Below, piece after piece: positions 29,433 to 39,892 of a DNA stretch of 64,000 bases. Source of the DNA: Cryptosporidium bovis (Eukaryota; Apicomplexa; Conoidasida; Eucoccidiorida; Cryptosporidiidae); the NCBI GenBank assembly GCA_009768925.2, contig VHIT02000055.1:35745-99744 (forward strand), written 5' to 3'. Under the pieces are notes generated by a model, which worked only from the letters and a program-made list of their open reading frames with translations, searched no databases and was not told the origin of the DNA. The translations under genes and the position numbers were made by a program. Positions within the stretch are counted from its first letter, which is position 1. Each line of letters begins with the position of its first letter.

Positions 29433-29600
29433 ATTCCAGTTAAAAGCAAAGTAAATTAAATCGCAAAGTTAATGCTTAATTCTTTAAAGGTGAATAAATG
29501 TATTGTGGTATATTTTCCAATAGTAACTACCGCGAACTTGGTAGTCATTCATTTAAGGTCTTATTTGTCTCTCCCCAGAGACGAAAATAATTGAGCGGTA

Positions 29601-29614
29601 AAAAGGCGGCAAAG
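29601..29614 (+). promoter_or_regulatory. AAAAGGCGGCAAAG box between divergent genes
   Basis: A GGCGGC core flanked by A-rich arms, 169 bp upstream of the RPS23 ATG and 102 bp upstream of the start at 29716. It is one base off GGCGGGA. Possible E2F-like element; weak evidence. Confidence 0.25.
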
Positions 29615-29715
29615 ATTCAAAGTTTATCCGTTAAGATTCATGAGTACTAACCCAGAAAATTCAATAAGAACTTCTGACTGTTTCAAAGCAAATACTCAGA
29701 GTAATCATTCTAATA

Positions 29716-30287
29716 ATGAATGACCCTAAAAGATCTCCGATTCCCTCTCCAAATTCAAATGATCCGATTACAAAACTGCAAATATCGCTTAATAATGTGT
29801 TGCAATGTATTGCTGTGAGTTACAAACTTCAAAGTTGTTTTTTTACTATTGATGACTTTTACTTATATTTCAGGACACACTGAATTTAGTTCCGGAGAAT
29901 GCACCCGCGATCACTCAAGATCAAAAAGTAGACAACAAAGAGGCATTTTCTACAGTTAAAGAAGATATCGTCAGATGTGCAAACGATATATCATGTTGGT
30001 TTGAATCTGCGAATAATTCTATCTCTGAATTAGGTCATCTTAATTCACTAAAAGGCACAAATGGCGAGAAATTCTTGCAAAAAATCAGGAGACTAAAGGA
30101 AAGAAATATTGAATGTAATATACATCTGAAAGAAACATTTTATGAATTCAAAAGAATATACAGTTGCTTTGATAATGAGATTAATAACTATATTGATAGT
30201 TCAATAAAAGAAAAAAAGAAACTTGACAACAAGTTGAACAAAATGGAACTAATCTTTGGTGAAATGTACGGGTCACATGATTCTTAG
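29716..30287 (+). CDS. Small helical protein, two exons; possible MED21-like subunit
   Basis: Exon 1 is 29716-29814, intron 29815-29873 (59 nt, GTGAGT...TTTCAG), exon 2 29874-30287, giving 170 residues in one frame. The start MNDPKRSPIPSPNS is followed by a helix LQISLNNVLQCIADTLNLV, a loop, a helix FSTVKEDIVRCANDISCWFESAN, then a long coiled coil to the end. Short N-terminal helices ending in a coiled coil, with a leading 'LQ..L..V..' and a 'V...A.DI' segment, fit the Mediator subunit MED21, but the similarity is faint. Other small coiled-coil complex subunits would fit as well. Unspliced, only the last 70 residues would be read. The 3' end lies 43 bp before PRP22. Confidence 0.65.
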
Positions 30288-30330
30288 CGCCGTTTTACAC
30301 CATAAGAACTTTGTAATGTAATTTTTATAT

Positions 30331-33300
30331 ATGGAGGAACTGGAAAAATTAAGAGTAATAAAAAAAATCCAATCAAGAATATATGAAGAGTGGAAAAACG
30401 ATGATAGAGATCTCGCTGAATTTTTATGCCATCTAGGCAAAGAAAGCAAATCATTCGAAAACTTCTGTGATAAAATAAAAGAATTTGATGGGGGCGATCT
30501 AACAGAAACTTTACTAAGTGACATTTATGAAATTGTTAAAGGTAAATTCAGTCTAAAAGAAGCATGCAAATATGGTGAATCCATTACTTCTTCAGTTAAC
30601 AGCAAACGTGCTGAACTACAATTTGCAATGCCAAATGAAAAGGCACCATTAAGTAAAAGGGCACTCGAATTGCTGAGAAAGGAAAATCCTAATTATATTG
30701 ATATTAATCGGAAAAACAAGGTGTTTAATAGAACAATTTCCGATGGATTTGGAATGAAAGATAATATCACTAAGGAGGGGTATGGTGCAATTACGGGAAT
30801 TAAACTAACCGATAGAAAAACAAAAAATAGAGATGAATCAAAAAACAAGATAACAAATGACTACGAAAAGTGGGAAATAACACAGCTGGTTAATTCAGGT
30901 GCATTATCAATTGATGAGGTAAATTCTTTTGGTTTAAGAGACAACGAAGATTTCAACTCCTGTAATATTGAGCTCTCGACAGAAATAGAGTTAAGGAATT
31001 GTGAACCACAGTTCTTAAAAGGTCAATCAACAAAAAAGTTTAATATTGAATCATCGATTCAGATATTTGCAAATCCGGGTGGGAGTTTAAGTAAGGCAGC
31101 TGAGATAGCATCAAACATTGCAAAGGAACGTAGAGAAATACGTGAATTTCAAGAGAAATCGCTTTTAGACAGTATACCAAGAGATATGAGCAGACCCTGG
31201 GAGGACCCAACTCCTGGTCCTGGGGAAAGAACAGTTGCAAGTGCGTTGCAAGGAATTGGAATGACAACGCAAACGCACCCAGAATGGAAACGGCAATTTT
31301 TGGGAAAGAGCTTGGGTTTTGGACAGAAAAATAATACATTAAAGTCTATTTCTGAACAAAGAAAAAACTTACCAATTTTCCCTTTAAGAGATCCATTAGT
31401 TGAAGCAATAAGAAAGAATCAAATAATTGTTGTTATTGGCGAAACAGGAAGTGGTAAAACTACACAAATTACACAATATTTATTTGAAGAAGGATTTTGT
31501 GACAAAGGTGGAATAATAGGGTGTACTCAACCAAGGAGAGTTGCTGCGACCTCTATTGCCAGACGTGTCGCACAGGAGGTTGGTTGTACTTTGGGTTCTA
31601 CAGTAGGATTTGCCATTCGTTTTGAGGATATAACTTCACCCGAAACTAAAATTAAATATATGACTGACGGTATGCTCTTAAGAGAGGCTCTCTCAGATTG
31701 TAGCCTATCTCAATATAGTGTTATTATGTTAGATGAGGCACATGAAAGAACTATAACTACAGACGTCCTTTTTGGATTACTTAAGGTATGTTTATATCAA
31801 TTTTTGGAGTATGTAAATTGAATTTTACCAAAATATTTGCCTTATTCCTAATTTAATTTATAGTTAAAATATTATTAGTTTAACTTATTTAAATTAGGGC
31901 ATACAAAAGCGTGTATGTTCATTGACTGATGACTAATATTATTAGATATCTACTATTAGACAGATACCAATGAAACAATTAAAATCATTCAATGACCAAT
32001 ACTCCATTCTTTTCAAATAATTATTTATTTTTTTAGGAAACTTGTAAAAGACGCCCGTCATTCAGGTTAATTGTAACTTCTGCAACTTTAGAGGCGGATA
32101 AATTTTCTTCGTACTTTATGAATTGCAATATTTTCAGGATTCCTGGAAGAACATTTCCAGTAGAAATAATGTATTCGAAAGAGCCTATTGATGATTATGT
32201 TGAAGCGGCACTAGTTACAGTCTTACAGATTCATTTACGTGAACCACCTGGTGATATATTGGTTTTCTTGACTGGCCAAGAAGAAATCGATAATGCATGT
32301 CAAACACTTCACGAGAGAATGAAAAAACTGGAGAATTTAAAGCCACCTCCGCTGATCATTCTCCCTGTGTATTCTTCTCAACCAAGCGAAATACAGTCGT
32401 TAATATTTGAAGAAGCTCCAAAAGGATGTAGAAAATGTGTAATAGCAACAAATATTGCGGAGGCATCGCTTACTATTGATGGCATTTATTTTGTTGTAGA
32501 TCCGGGATTTTGCAAAATTATGGTCTTTAATTCAAAAACGGGGATGGACAATTTAATGGTGGTCCCAATATCTCAAGCTAGTGCAAATCAGAGGTCTGGT
32601 AGAGCAGGGAGAACTGGGCCCGGGAAATGTTATCGCCTGTACACAGAGGTTTCTTTTAGTACTGAGATGCTACCTACTACAATTCCTGAAATACAACGCA
32701 CAAATCTTTCTAATACAGTATTGCTTCTGAAAGCTCTAGGTGTTAATGACTTATTAAACTTTGATTTTATGGACCCTCCCCCAACAACAACATTATTAAT
32801 AGCACTAGAAACCTTATTTGAATTAGGTGCCCTTGATGAAGAAGGATTTCTGACTAAACTTGGTAGAAAAATGGCCGAATTACCTATGGAACCAAAACTT
32901 AGTAAGATGGTTCTTTCTTCAGTTGACCTTGGATGTTCAGATGAGATTATTACAATAACTTCAATGCTGTCTGTACAAAATGTTTTCTATCGTCCTAAGG
33001 ATAAACAAGCAGAAGCAGACAGAAAAAAGTCGAAGTTTTATCACTATCAGGGTGACCATCTAACATATTTAAATGTTTATAACTCGTGGAAAAAACAGAG
33101 GTATTCCGTTCCATGGTGTTTCGAAAACTTTTTACAATCAAGAGCATTAAAAGGTGCTCAGGACGTTCGGATGCAACTAATTAATATTTTTGATAAATAT
33201 AAACTAGAAATAATTTCAGCAGGGAACGATTATGATAGAATCAGGAAAGCTATATGTGCAGGATTTTTTAGTAATGCATGTAAGAGAGATCCACAAGAAG

Positions 33301-33590
33301 GATACAGAAACATTGTAGATAATCAACAGGTTTATTTACACCCTTCAAGTACGTTGTTCAACAAGTCACCTGAGTGGATACTTTATCACGAATTAGTATT
33401 CACAACTAAGGAGTATATAAGAGATTGTTGCACTATAAATCCGGACTGGCTTGTTGATTTTGCTCCAAACTTATTTCAATTTGCTGACCAAAACCAACTT
33501 TCAAAGAGGAAGGTTAGGGAGAAGATCCAACCATTGCACAATAAATACGAGGATCCTAACTCTTGGAGGTTGTCAAAGAGAAGAAAGTAA
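30331..33590 (+). CDS. PRP22: PRP22/DHX8 DEAH-box splicing helicase, two exons
   Basis: Exon 1 30331-31785, intron 31786-32036 (251 nt, GTATGT...TTTTTTTAG), exon 2 32037-33590; 1002 residues. The join restores [24 protein letters not shown], exact for the family. It releases spliced mRNA from the spliceosome using ATP. Seen: N-terminal helical domain (about 1-75, [15 protein letters not shown]), Walker A GETGSGKT (about 370), DEAH in MLDEAHERT (about 467), [17 protein letters not shown] (motif VI), the winged-helix/ratchet region, and the C-terminal [23 protein letters not shown]-fold block. Assignment to Prp22 rather than Prp2/16/43 rests on the N-terminal domain and on [14 protein letters not shown]...[14 protein letters not shown]. 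The S1 RNA-binding domain present in human and yeast Prp22 is not visible. Confidence 0.93.
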
Positions 33591-33817
33591 CGCTTTTTTT
33601 GTGTTTATTTATATCGTTTGATTAATATCTTTCTATAGTTCCTTTGAACACTAAAAGTTAGCTCACTAGACTTACCGCCAACATTTTTCATTTCGCCTGA
33701 AAAAAATAGTATATTAATGTAATTAGTACTCTGATGTAAATGAGAGAGTTGACAGGTTCTATTGGGTTTTTTGCTTAGATAGATTCACCGCTATTATGTA
33801 GTTTGTCCTTTTATAGA

Positions 33818-35635
33818 ATGATGAAGACTGTTAATAGTAGGAGTTTAGGTTCATTTGTGAAGGTTATGAGAATTGGCCATGGTGCATTTGGAGATGTATG
33901 GCTTGCGGAAGACATAATCGGGAATCGCCGTGTTGCTTTGAAAAAGTTGATTTCTAAAGAAACCAGAGAAGGTTTTTCAAAGTCAGCAATAAGAGAAATT
34001 ATCCTGTTGAGAAAGTTGAATCATAGGAATATTGTAAAGTTATATGGAGTTGTTTTTTCAAAACCTCGGGAATCTAGTAACGAGAACCCAACCCGAGACA
34101 GTAACAATAATAAGGCTCCAAACCCTAATAATAAGTCTACAGATAAAGGATCGATTTGGATGGTATTTGAATACCTTCCTTTTGACCTAACTGGATATAT
34201 GGAGAGTCTTAGACTTGAAAACAAAACTATTAGAGTTATTGATATAAAGGTTATAATACGTCAACTTTTATTAAGTTTGGAATATTGTCATTCAAATAAT
34301 ATAATACATAGAGATATTAAATGTGCAAATTTACTAATTTCTGCAGATGGTGTCTTAAAACTCGCTGATTTCGGGTTAGGGAGAATATATAACAGTATCA
34401 ATAAAGTATATACAAACAGAGTTATAACCTTGTGGTATCGCCCACCTGAACTTTTATTAGGTGCCCAAGTATACGATACAGCTGTTGATATGTGGTCAGT
34501 TGGGTGTATCTTAGGTGAACTAATTCTTCAGCAACCTTTGTTTTGCAGCGAGACTGAAAGAGGTATACTGAAGTCTATCGGTGATTTATTTGGTCCCCCC
34601 CCATCTGATATCTTATCTGAATACATGAAATTGCCTCTCTGGGAAGACTCAGACTTCAATCCACTATTAAAGAAATTGGGTTCAGGTAAAGGGTCTAAAT
34701 ATGAACAATTTGTTTTCCGTGTTAAAAGTAAGGTTGGGCCTCAAGGATTAGATTTACTACTTACTTTACTACAGTATTCTCCTACGGAACGTCTTACTGC
34801 GTCCGAAGCCTTAAGGCATCCATGGTTGAGTAGTATTAGTTCACATGAAAAAATCCCCGAAAGGTTGGACATGTCAATTTTGGCTAGAAGGAAACAATTT
34901 CACTCCTTAACTGCAAGGAAATTACGCGAAAAGCTTCAAGGAAGGTTCAAACAGCCATCATTTGAAACAGGTGGTGCACCTAATGCAAAAGTTGGGAAAG
35001 CATACTTTGTTGAGCGTATTAAAAGAAAATTAAATCTCGGTACTAAGGAAATTTCAGACCTTGTTAATGTTAATATTGAAAATAGAAAAGCAAATATACC
35101 TGTTACTGCTAGCCCGAACATAGGGCATGAGTTAATGAGACCAAGAAGATCAAGAAGTAGGGAACGCCTAGAAAGTCCAAGAGGATACAAAGAAAGACAC
35201 AGAGGGAGAGACCCCAGCGAACACAGATATAATGGTGACTATGACATGAAAAGATATCACTCGACATATGAAGACGAAAGGCGCCGTGAAAGGGAAAGGT
35301 TTGAATATGACAGGAGGAAGCGAGACCACCTTGAAAGATGTGAATACGACTCCCGAAGTCTAGAGAGAGAGTCAGAGCACGAATACTGGTATTCAAGGTA
35401 CTCTCGCAGAAGGGACTCGTACGAAGGTAGAGGAGGTAGGTATGGAGAATATCCGAACTCGCCTTCTCCATCACCACCAAACGCCATCTATCACGGGGAC
35501 GGCAGCCAATGGTGGAGAAGTCCTCTCAGAGGGAATATGGAATACACCAACAGAGTTAGTTCCACAAAAAGCGGAAGGATAGGTCCCTATGACCACAGAG
35601 GTCAAGGATATAACTACTACGACTACAGGAGATAA
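33818..35635 (+). CDS. CDK9/CDK12-like protein kinase with Arg-rich tail
   Basis: A 605-residue Ser/Thr kinase read from ATG 33818 (the open frame extends upstream only to a TTG). Kinase motifs: Gly loop IGHGAFGDVW (about 20-28), VALKKL, the cyclin-binding helix KSAIREIILL in place of PSTAIRE, HRDIKCANLL (about 164), DFGLGR, and the activation loop NRVITLWYRPPELLLG with Thr in the expected CAK site. These resemble the transcriptional CDKs (CDK9, CDK12/13) that phosphorylate the RNA polymerase II tail. A 30-residue Asn/Pro/Lys insert splits the N-lobe before WMVFEYLPFDL. After the kinase (ends about 345) comes a basic linker and an Arg/Ser/Tyr-rich tail (about 440-605) like the RS region of CDK12/13, here at the C-terminus. 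The cyclin partner is unknown. Confidence 0.9.
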   Translation: MMKTVNSRSLGSFVKVMRIGHGAFGDVWLAEDIIGNRRVALKKLISKETREGFSKSAIREIILLRKLNHRNIVKLYGVVFSKPRESSNENPTRDSNNNKAPNPNNKSTDKGSIWMVFEYLPFDLTGYMESLRLENKTIRVIDIKVIIRQLLLSLEYCHSNNIIHRDIKCANLLISADGVLKLADFGLGRIYNSINKVYTNRVITLWYRPPELLLGAQVYDTAVDMWSVGCILGELILQQPLFCSETERGILKSIGDLFGPPPSDILSEYMKLPLWEDSDFNPLLKKLGSGKGSKYEQFVFRVKSKVGPQGLDLLLTLLQYSPTERLTASEALRHPWLSSISSHEKIPERLDMSILARRKQFHSLTARKLREKLQGRFKQPSFETGGAPNAKVGKAYFVERIKRKLNLGTKEISDLVNVNIENRKANIPVTASPNIGHELMRPRRSRSRERLESPRGYKERHRGRDPSEHRYNGDYDMKRYHSTYEDERRRERERFEYDRRKRDHLERCEYDSRSLERESEHEYWYSRYSRRRDSYEGRGGRYGEYPNSPSPSPPNAIYHGDGSQWWRSPLRGNMEYTNRVSSTKSGRIGPYDHRGQGYNYYDYRR

Positions 35636-36148
35636 CGTTCAAACGAGTAAATTTCGTCCGCTGTAATACATCACAAACTAGAATCACTTAACAATAACGC
35701 TTTCTTCGTGAAAACCCACGTATTAACTTTTGTTCTTCCCTGAAAGTTACTCATTTAAGATCTATACCTTGAAAATCCACACTAGGTGCGTTTAGACACG
35801 AGATATCAGCGGCAAATATCCGTAGTGTCTCCCCTTTCTCCTTTGGTAAGTAAGATTGGTAGTGCGTATCTTCTATTTATGATAAGATATATTTAATTTA
35901 GGATATATTCTAAGAGGGGAATATGCGGTACTTGTAGTGAAAGTCTATATTATTACATAAAGATATAGCAATTGAAATGTATTTCAAAAATTAGCTTGGA
36001 AGATAGCAATAGCGCTTTATTTTGCTCCCGCTTCCGCTTCAAAAAATTCGATGGGTAGTTTTCCACGTAATTAAGGTAATTCAAATCCAAGGTAAAGAGT
36101 ATAACTTATTTGGTTCGTACAACTAAAGAGGTACCCTTCAACTCACAA
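35636..36148. other. Upstream region of the E2F gene
   Basis: A 513-bp spacer, AT-rich except for a pyrimidine-rich GC stretch GCTCCCGCTTCCGCTTC at 36024-36040. The frame of the E2F protein is open back to 36080 without an ATG. No RNA gene seen. Confidence 0.5.
36024..36040. promoter_or_regulatory. GC/pyrimidine-rich stretch upstream of E2F gene
   Basis: GCTCCCGCTTCCGCTTC, 109 bp before the E2F ATG; its first half (reverse AAGCGGGAGC) resembles a degenerate E2F site, so autoregulation is possible. Weak evidence. Confidence 0.25.
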
Positions 36149-38113
36149 ATGTTAGGATCTTCGTCAACTTCTGCTTCTGGAAATGCTGGAGATGTAGTAA
36201 CGACCGTTAATTCTGAACTCTTAAATGAGAGTACAAATGCTAACACTCAAAATAATGGTACAGGCGCAAATTCTCAGGATGTTCTTTCATTATTAAGTTA
36301 TCTTGTTCCAAATTCGGGAAACGACAATACTAACTCCACCGTAAATCCTCCTCCTCAGATAGCGGACCAGGTAACTATAAACGAACTTCTCGGCCTAATA
36401 AACGGTTCAGTTACAAGTAATCCAACTGCAATTAAGACCAATGCAACAGGAAATCCGACAGATTCAAACAATAACATGGAACCTATTAACGTTGTTGGTG
36501 CTCCTGGTGCAGCAGGCACTGCTGCGAATAACGGAACAATGAGTAGTTCAATCCCTTATATACTTCCCCTCTTGATGGGTTCAGGTTCAACTAATGACCA
36601 GAATATAACCTTATTAAATAGTTTGGTATCTTCTTCTGCACCTTCTCCTGGACAGCAAGGCAATATCAACCAATTTGTGTCACAGCTACAAAACCTGATA
36701 CCTCCTTTAGTACCAAGCCCGGGTGCATCCGGCATGCAAAATGGCCAAAATTTGAGCCACACAACCACTGGAGCCAATCATTCGGCGGAGCATTTGCAGA
36801 TGATTTACGGTGGTAACGCCAATATTGGCGCTGATAATAAATCAGAATTGCTTGCAGCGGCAGCGGCGTTTGCAGCATCTAATTCCAATCCCATGAACAT
36901 CTCCGGTGGTCCTATGACTAATTCCAGGGGGAGAGCTAGAAAACGTGCGTCTTCGACTCCTTTGGGTGGTGTTAGAGGGAGGAGAGATTCGACTGACGGT
37001 AAGAGAAGAGGTGGAAGCCCGGGTCGCCACAATGCAATGGATACTGCTACTCTTGGACCTTCGGGAACAATCCTTCCACACATTCCCTCTTTAGCTGATG
37101 GAATAGAGACAATTGAGCATGGAAGTAGTGTGAATATGATGGGCACTCCTGCAGCTCATCACAATGGATCTCAATTTAATGAATTTAGCACAGAGGATGC
37201 AAGGCATTCGGTTAGATTTGAAAATGGTCTTGTATTGATGACGAAGCGCTTTATACAGTATCTATATGAGCAAGGAGAAAGCAGGATTATAGACCTGGCA
37301 GCTGCAGAGGCACATATGGATGTACAAAGAAGAAGGCTTTATGATATTACCAATGTTTTAGAGGGAATTGGAATCCTAAAGAAGATGGGCCGTAATGCAT
37401 TTATGTGCTCTGCATCTGTTCCTGATGTACTTGTTGAACGTGATGCTGTTCTTTCGTCCTTCGGTACAGTAGATATGAGTGTAAAATTGACACAAAATAC
37501 AGACGATGAAACTCTCAATTCGATACCTTGGTTTAGTAGTTATAATAAATTGCAAGTACTTTCTAATTCAGAGTACGAAGTTATGGAAAAAACATTAATT
37601 CAAAGGAAGGACCAATTGCTACAGGCATGCCAACAACTCGGTTTTAATGATATTGTTGAACAATATACGATCGCAAACAATGGACCGAGTTCGCATTCCT
37701 CAGGTTCAGTTGGGAACTTCCCACCCAGTCATCAGGGTAGACCCCAAAATAACAATTCATCGAATGTACACAATCCTACAGTTGGGCAACATTCAAATAT
37801 TACACTGGCTTCGCATGGTAATCACAGTATTAGAGATGAAGGCATTTCCGTACCAAATGCAATTGAGAGACAAGGGGTCGAAGCAAGTGAAAATTCAAGC
37901 GGTTCTGGAACTCTATGGGGAAGCATAATTAATAATGCCCCGAGTAGGCCTTCGAATGTTCCTTCTATTCATCACCCTGATGCAAGATGGATGGAGGCTA
38001 CAGAAACTGGTAACAATGCTTCAAAGCATGGTAATGGTTCAGGTGATGAGCAGGGTTCGAATTCATCGGGAGCTGGCGACCAGAATGAGAATGTTAGTGG
38101 TTTTAATGAATAA
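36149..38113 (+). CDS. E2F-family transcription factor
   Basis: A 654-residue protein from ATG 36149 (the frame upstream has no other ATG). The only folded parts recognised are an E2F/DP winged helix at about 354-424, ending in RRRLYDITNVLEGIGIL, the DNA-recognition helix of E2F rather than DP (DP reads RRRVYDALNVL), and a short downstream helical segment (about 465-510, YEVMEKTLIQRKDQLLQACQ) that may pair with a DP partner. The first 350 and last 140 residues are low-complexity, rich in Asn, Ser, Gly and Thr. No retinoblastoma-binding motif is evident. In Cryptosporidium E2F sites are common promoter elements, so this factor may be a major regulator; such boxes occur at several places in this window. 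Confidence 0.92.
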   Translation: MLGSSSTSASGNAGDVVTTVNSELLNESTNANTQNNGTGANSQDVLSLLSYLVPNSGNDNTNSTVNPPPQIADQVTINELLGLINGSVTSNPTAIKTNATGNPTDSNNNMEPINVVGAPGAAGTAANNGTMSSSIPYILPLLMGSGSTNDQNITLLNSLVSSSAPSPGQQGNINQFVSQLQNLIPPLVPSPGASGMQNGQNLSHTTTGANHSAEHLQMIYGGNANIGADNKSELLAAAAAFAASNSNPMNISGGPMTNSRGRARKRASSTPLGGVRGRRDSTDGKRRGGSPGRHNAMDTATLGPSGTILPHIPSLADGIETIEHGSSVNMMGTPAAHHNGSQFNEFSTEDARHSVRFENGLVLMTKRFIQYLYEQGESRIIDLAAAEAHMDVQRRRLYDITNVLEGIGILKKMGRNAFMCSASVPDVLVERDAVLSSFGTVDMSVKLTQNTDDETLNSIPWFSSYNKLQVLSNSEYEVMEKTLIQRKDQLLQACQQLGFNDIVEQYTIANNGPSSHSSGSVGNFPPSHQGRPQNNNSSNVHNPTVGQHSNITLASHGNHSIRDEGISVPNAIERQGVEASENSSGSGTLWGSIINNAPSRPSNVPSIHHPDARWMEATETGNNASKHGNGSGDEQGSNSSGAGDQNENVSGFNE

Positions 38114-38515
38114 ATGGCACGGTCAAACAATGGAAAAATTGGTGTTCTTTTTTATATAATATTTGCACCTTTTTACTCCTAAGTATATCTAATTAATTAG
38201 TTGAAGCAAACATTAGTAATTTTATCTGAAAATTAGTAATCATAATTAATTTTTTTTCTGTAAGGTCCTTTGAAAATACTTGAGAATTGCAAATATGGGA
38301 ATTAAACAAAAAAAACTTATATATTTCTCGTACTCGTAAGATGAAATAGTGTCTAGTTTCAGTTGTGAGAATTTATTTATTAACCTTTAACTTAAATCCT
38401 CGTTCCTATAATACGGGTTAATGTAATTGAATGAGGTAAATTAGCTTAGTTCACCCAATTAAATGTGTACAAGTGATTTGTTCCGTAAACCTGTCATTTT
38501 CTGGCTTAATTCATT
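38114..38515. other. Convergent intergenic region
   Basis: A 402-bp AT-rich spacer between two convergent gene ends. Nothing supportable beyond presumed 3' untranslated regions. Confidence 0.45.
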
Positions 38516-39386
38516 TTATTCTTTTTTCCCCCTAAAGCCTTTTTGCCTTTTTTCCCTCTTTATCTCTTCCAACTCATTAATAATCTCTTCTATTTCTTCT
38601 GCTTCTTCAACTGCCTGATCTATTGTCCCGTTTTCAATGGCATCCTTTATCTCTTCTTCGTCTAAAACCTCCAATGAAGGGTTTAACGTCAATTCATATT
38701 CGTATTGGAGTTGCAACTCCTGTTCGCTCATTTTCCTTCTCAGATTTGATTTTTTTTTCAAATCTTTTACTTTGATGTTTTTATTGTATTTTTGGTCAAA
38801 ATTGGGTTTTTCTTCGTAATTTTTTTCACTGCTTTCACTTTTTCCCGAGTTTACTAACATATCTGCATAAGGATCATTCGAGCTTCGAAAGGAGTCACCT
38901 GCTTTTTAATAAGAAAAATATTTAATATAATGATTACTGTAAAAAAAATATTTACAAAGATTACTCACCTGTATTGCGTTTTAAATTCTGAATTTTTTCT
39001 CTTCTTGTAAATTTAAGGGTGTATGTAAGGAAGATTCTATATAGTATAAATCCTGAAAATAAAAAAGTTATTGAAAATTGTAAAAAGTATTTGTATTTTT
39101 GGCGACAAACAATTATCGGCATTTATATTGGACTTTTTCATAGAATGTTTGTCTGAATATACAAGATTATTAACATACCAAACATAAAAAGTGTAAATAT
39201 AATGAAAACAATAAACCATCTCCTTGATTGTCGTGTCGGTATTTTATTACTGCTACCTATTTTAGATGGCTTTTTTTCGATATTTGGAATAACAATAGGC
39301 AAATCGTCGGTTTTTTTGTGATCAGTTATATTTTTATTGAATGAATTTGACCTTAAAGGTCTAATTATTGATGAAGATCTCTTCAT
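38516..39386 (-). CDS. Single-TM charged protein, three exons
   Basis: Three exons join in one frame: 39386-39179, 39052-38969 and 38898-38516, with introns of 126 nt (GTATGT...TTTTCAG) and 70 nt (GTGAGT...AAGCAG). The 224-residue product has a polar N-terminus, one transmembrane helix at about 56-78 (WFIVFIIFTLFMFGFILYRIFL, formed across the first junction), then a basic segment and a long charged tail with coiled-coil character and a very acidic stretch (EEAEEIEEIINELEE) followed by a basic C-terminus (KREKRQKGFRGKKE). I do not recognise the family; topology suggests a type I- or tail-facing membrane protein with a large cytosolic part. Without splicing the two visible ORFs would look unrelated. 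Confidence 0.75.
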
Positions 39387-39892
39387 TTTCTGATTATTCT
39401 GCTTTAATTATCGACACGTTTCTTAAGTTGCATTACTTTTCGAATATTTTGGTCCGTGCATGCAAGTGTCTTTTTATAGCGCCCAATTTACTGTCTTTTG
39501 AAGCTTGCTCAATTTTATTTTACAAACAATGATTATATGACTCACACAAATGTATATGGTCAAATAAGTGTTTTGATGTAATTTTTTGGTAATTTTGATT
39601 GTATATGTTATATATTATTTTAACTTAACTGTTAGTCCTAGTTGTTTAATAATGATTTAGAGTATTTCGTTATGCTATACTTTTACTAAAAAATATATAT
39701 ATACCAAACAATCTTCAAACTTATTGCCAACACCCCTTTATTTGACAATCAAAGTTTGATTATTCCTCTATCCAGGAATTTTTTCATAGATGTAATGAAT
39801 TGTTCTGGTTATTTATGGCGGCTATTTTTTCGATACATCGAAAAATTGAGATTTTATTTTCGTGATTTTTCTTAAATAATGTATTGGTACAT
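39387..39892. other. Divergent promoter region with TGCATGCA box
   Basis: A 506-bp spacer between divergent starts. It holds TGCATGCA at 39457-39464 and a TATGGCGGCTATTTTT segment at 39814-39829. No RNA gene seen. Confidence 0.5.
39457..39464. promoter_or_regulatory. TGCATGCA palindrome (AP2-type site)
   Basis: Perfect eight-base palindrome, 71 bp upstream of the minus-strand three-exon gene. TGCATGCA is a well known binding motif of apicomplexan AP2 factors. Binding here is inferred. Confidence 0.45.

Noticed and set aside
30075-30287. Separate 70-residue gene
   Set aside because: It is the second half of the spliced 170-residue gene at 29716-30287.
32118-33590. Separate helicase C-terminal gene
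   Set aside because: It is exon 2 of PRP22; the intron 31786-32036 restores the family sequence exactly.
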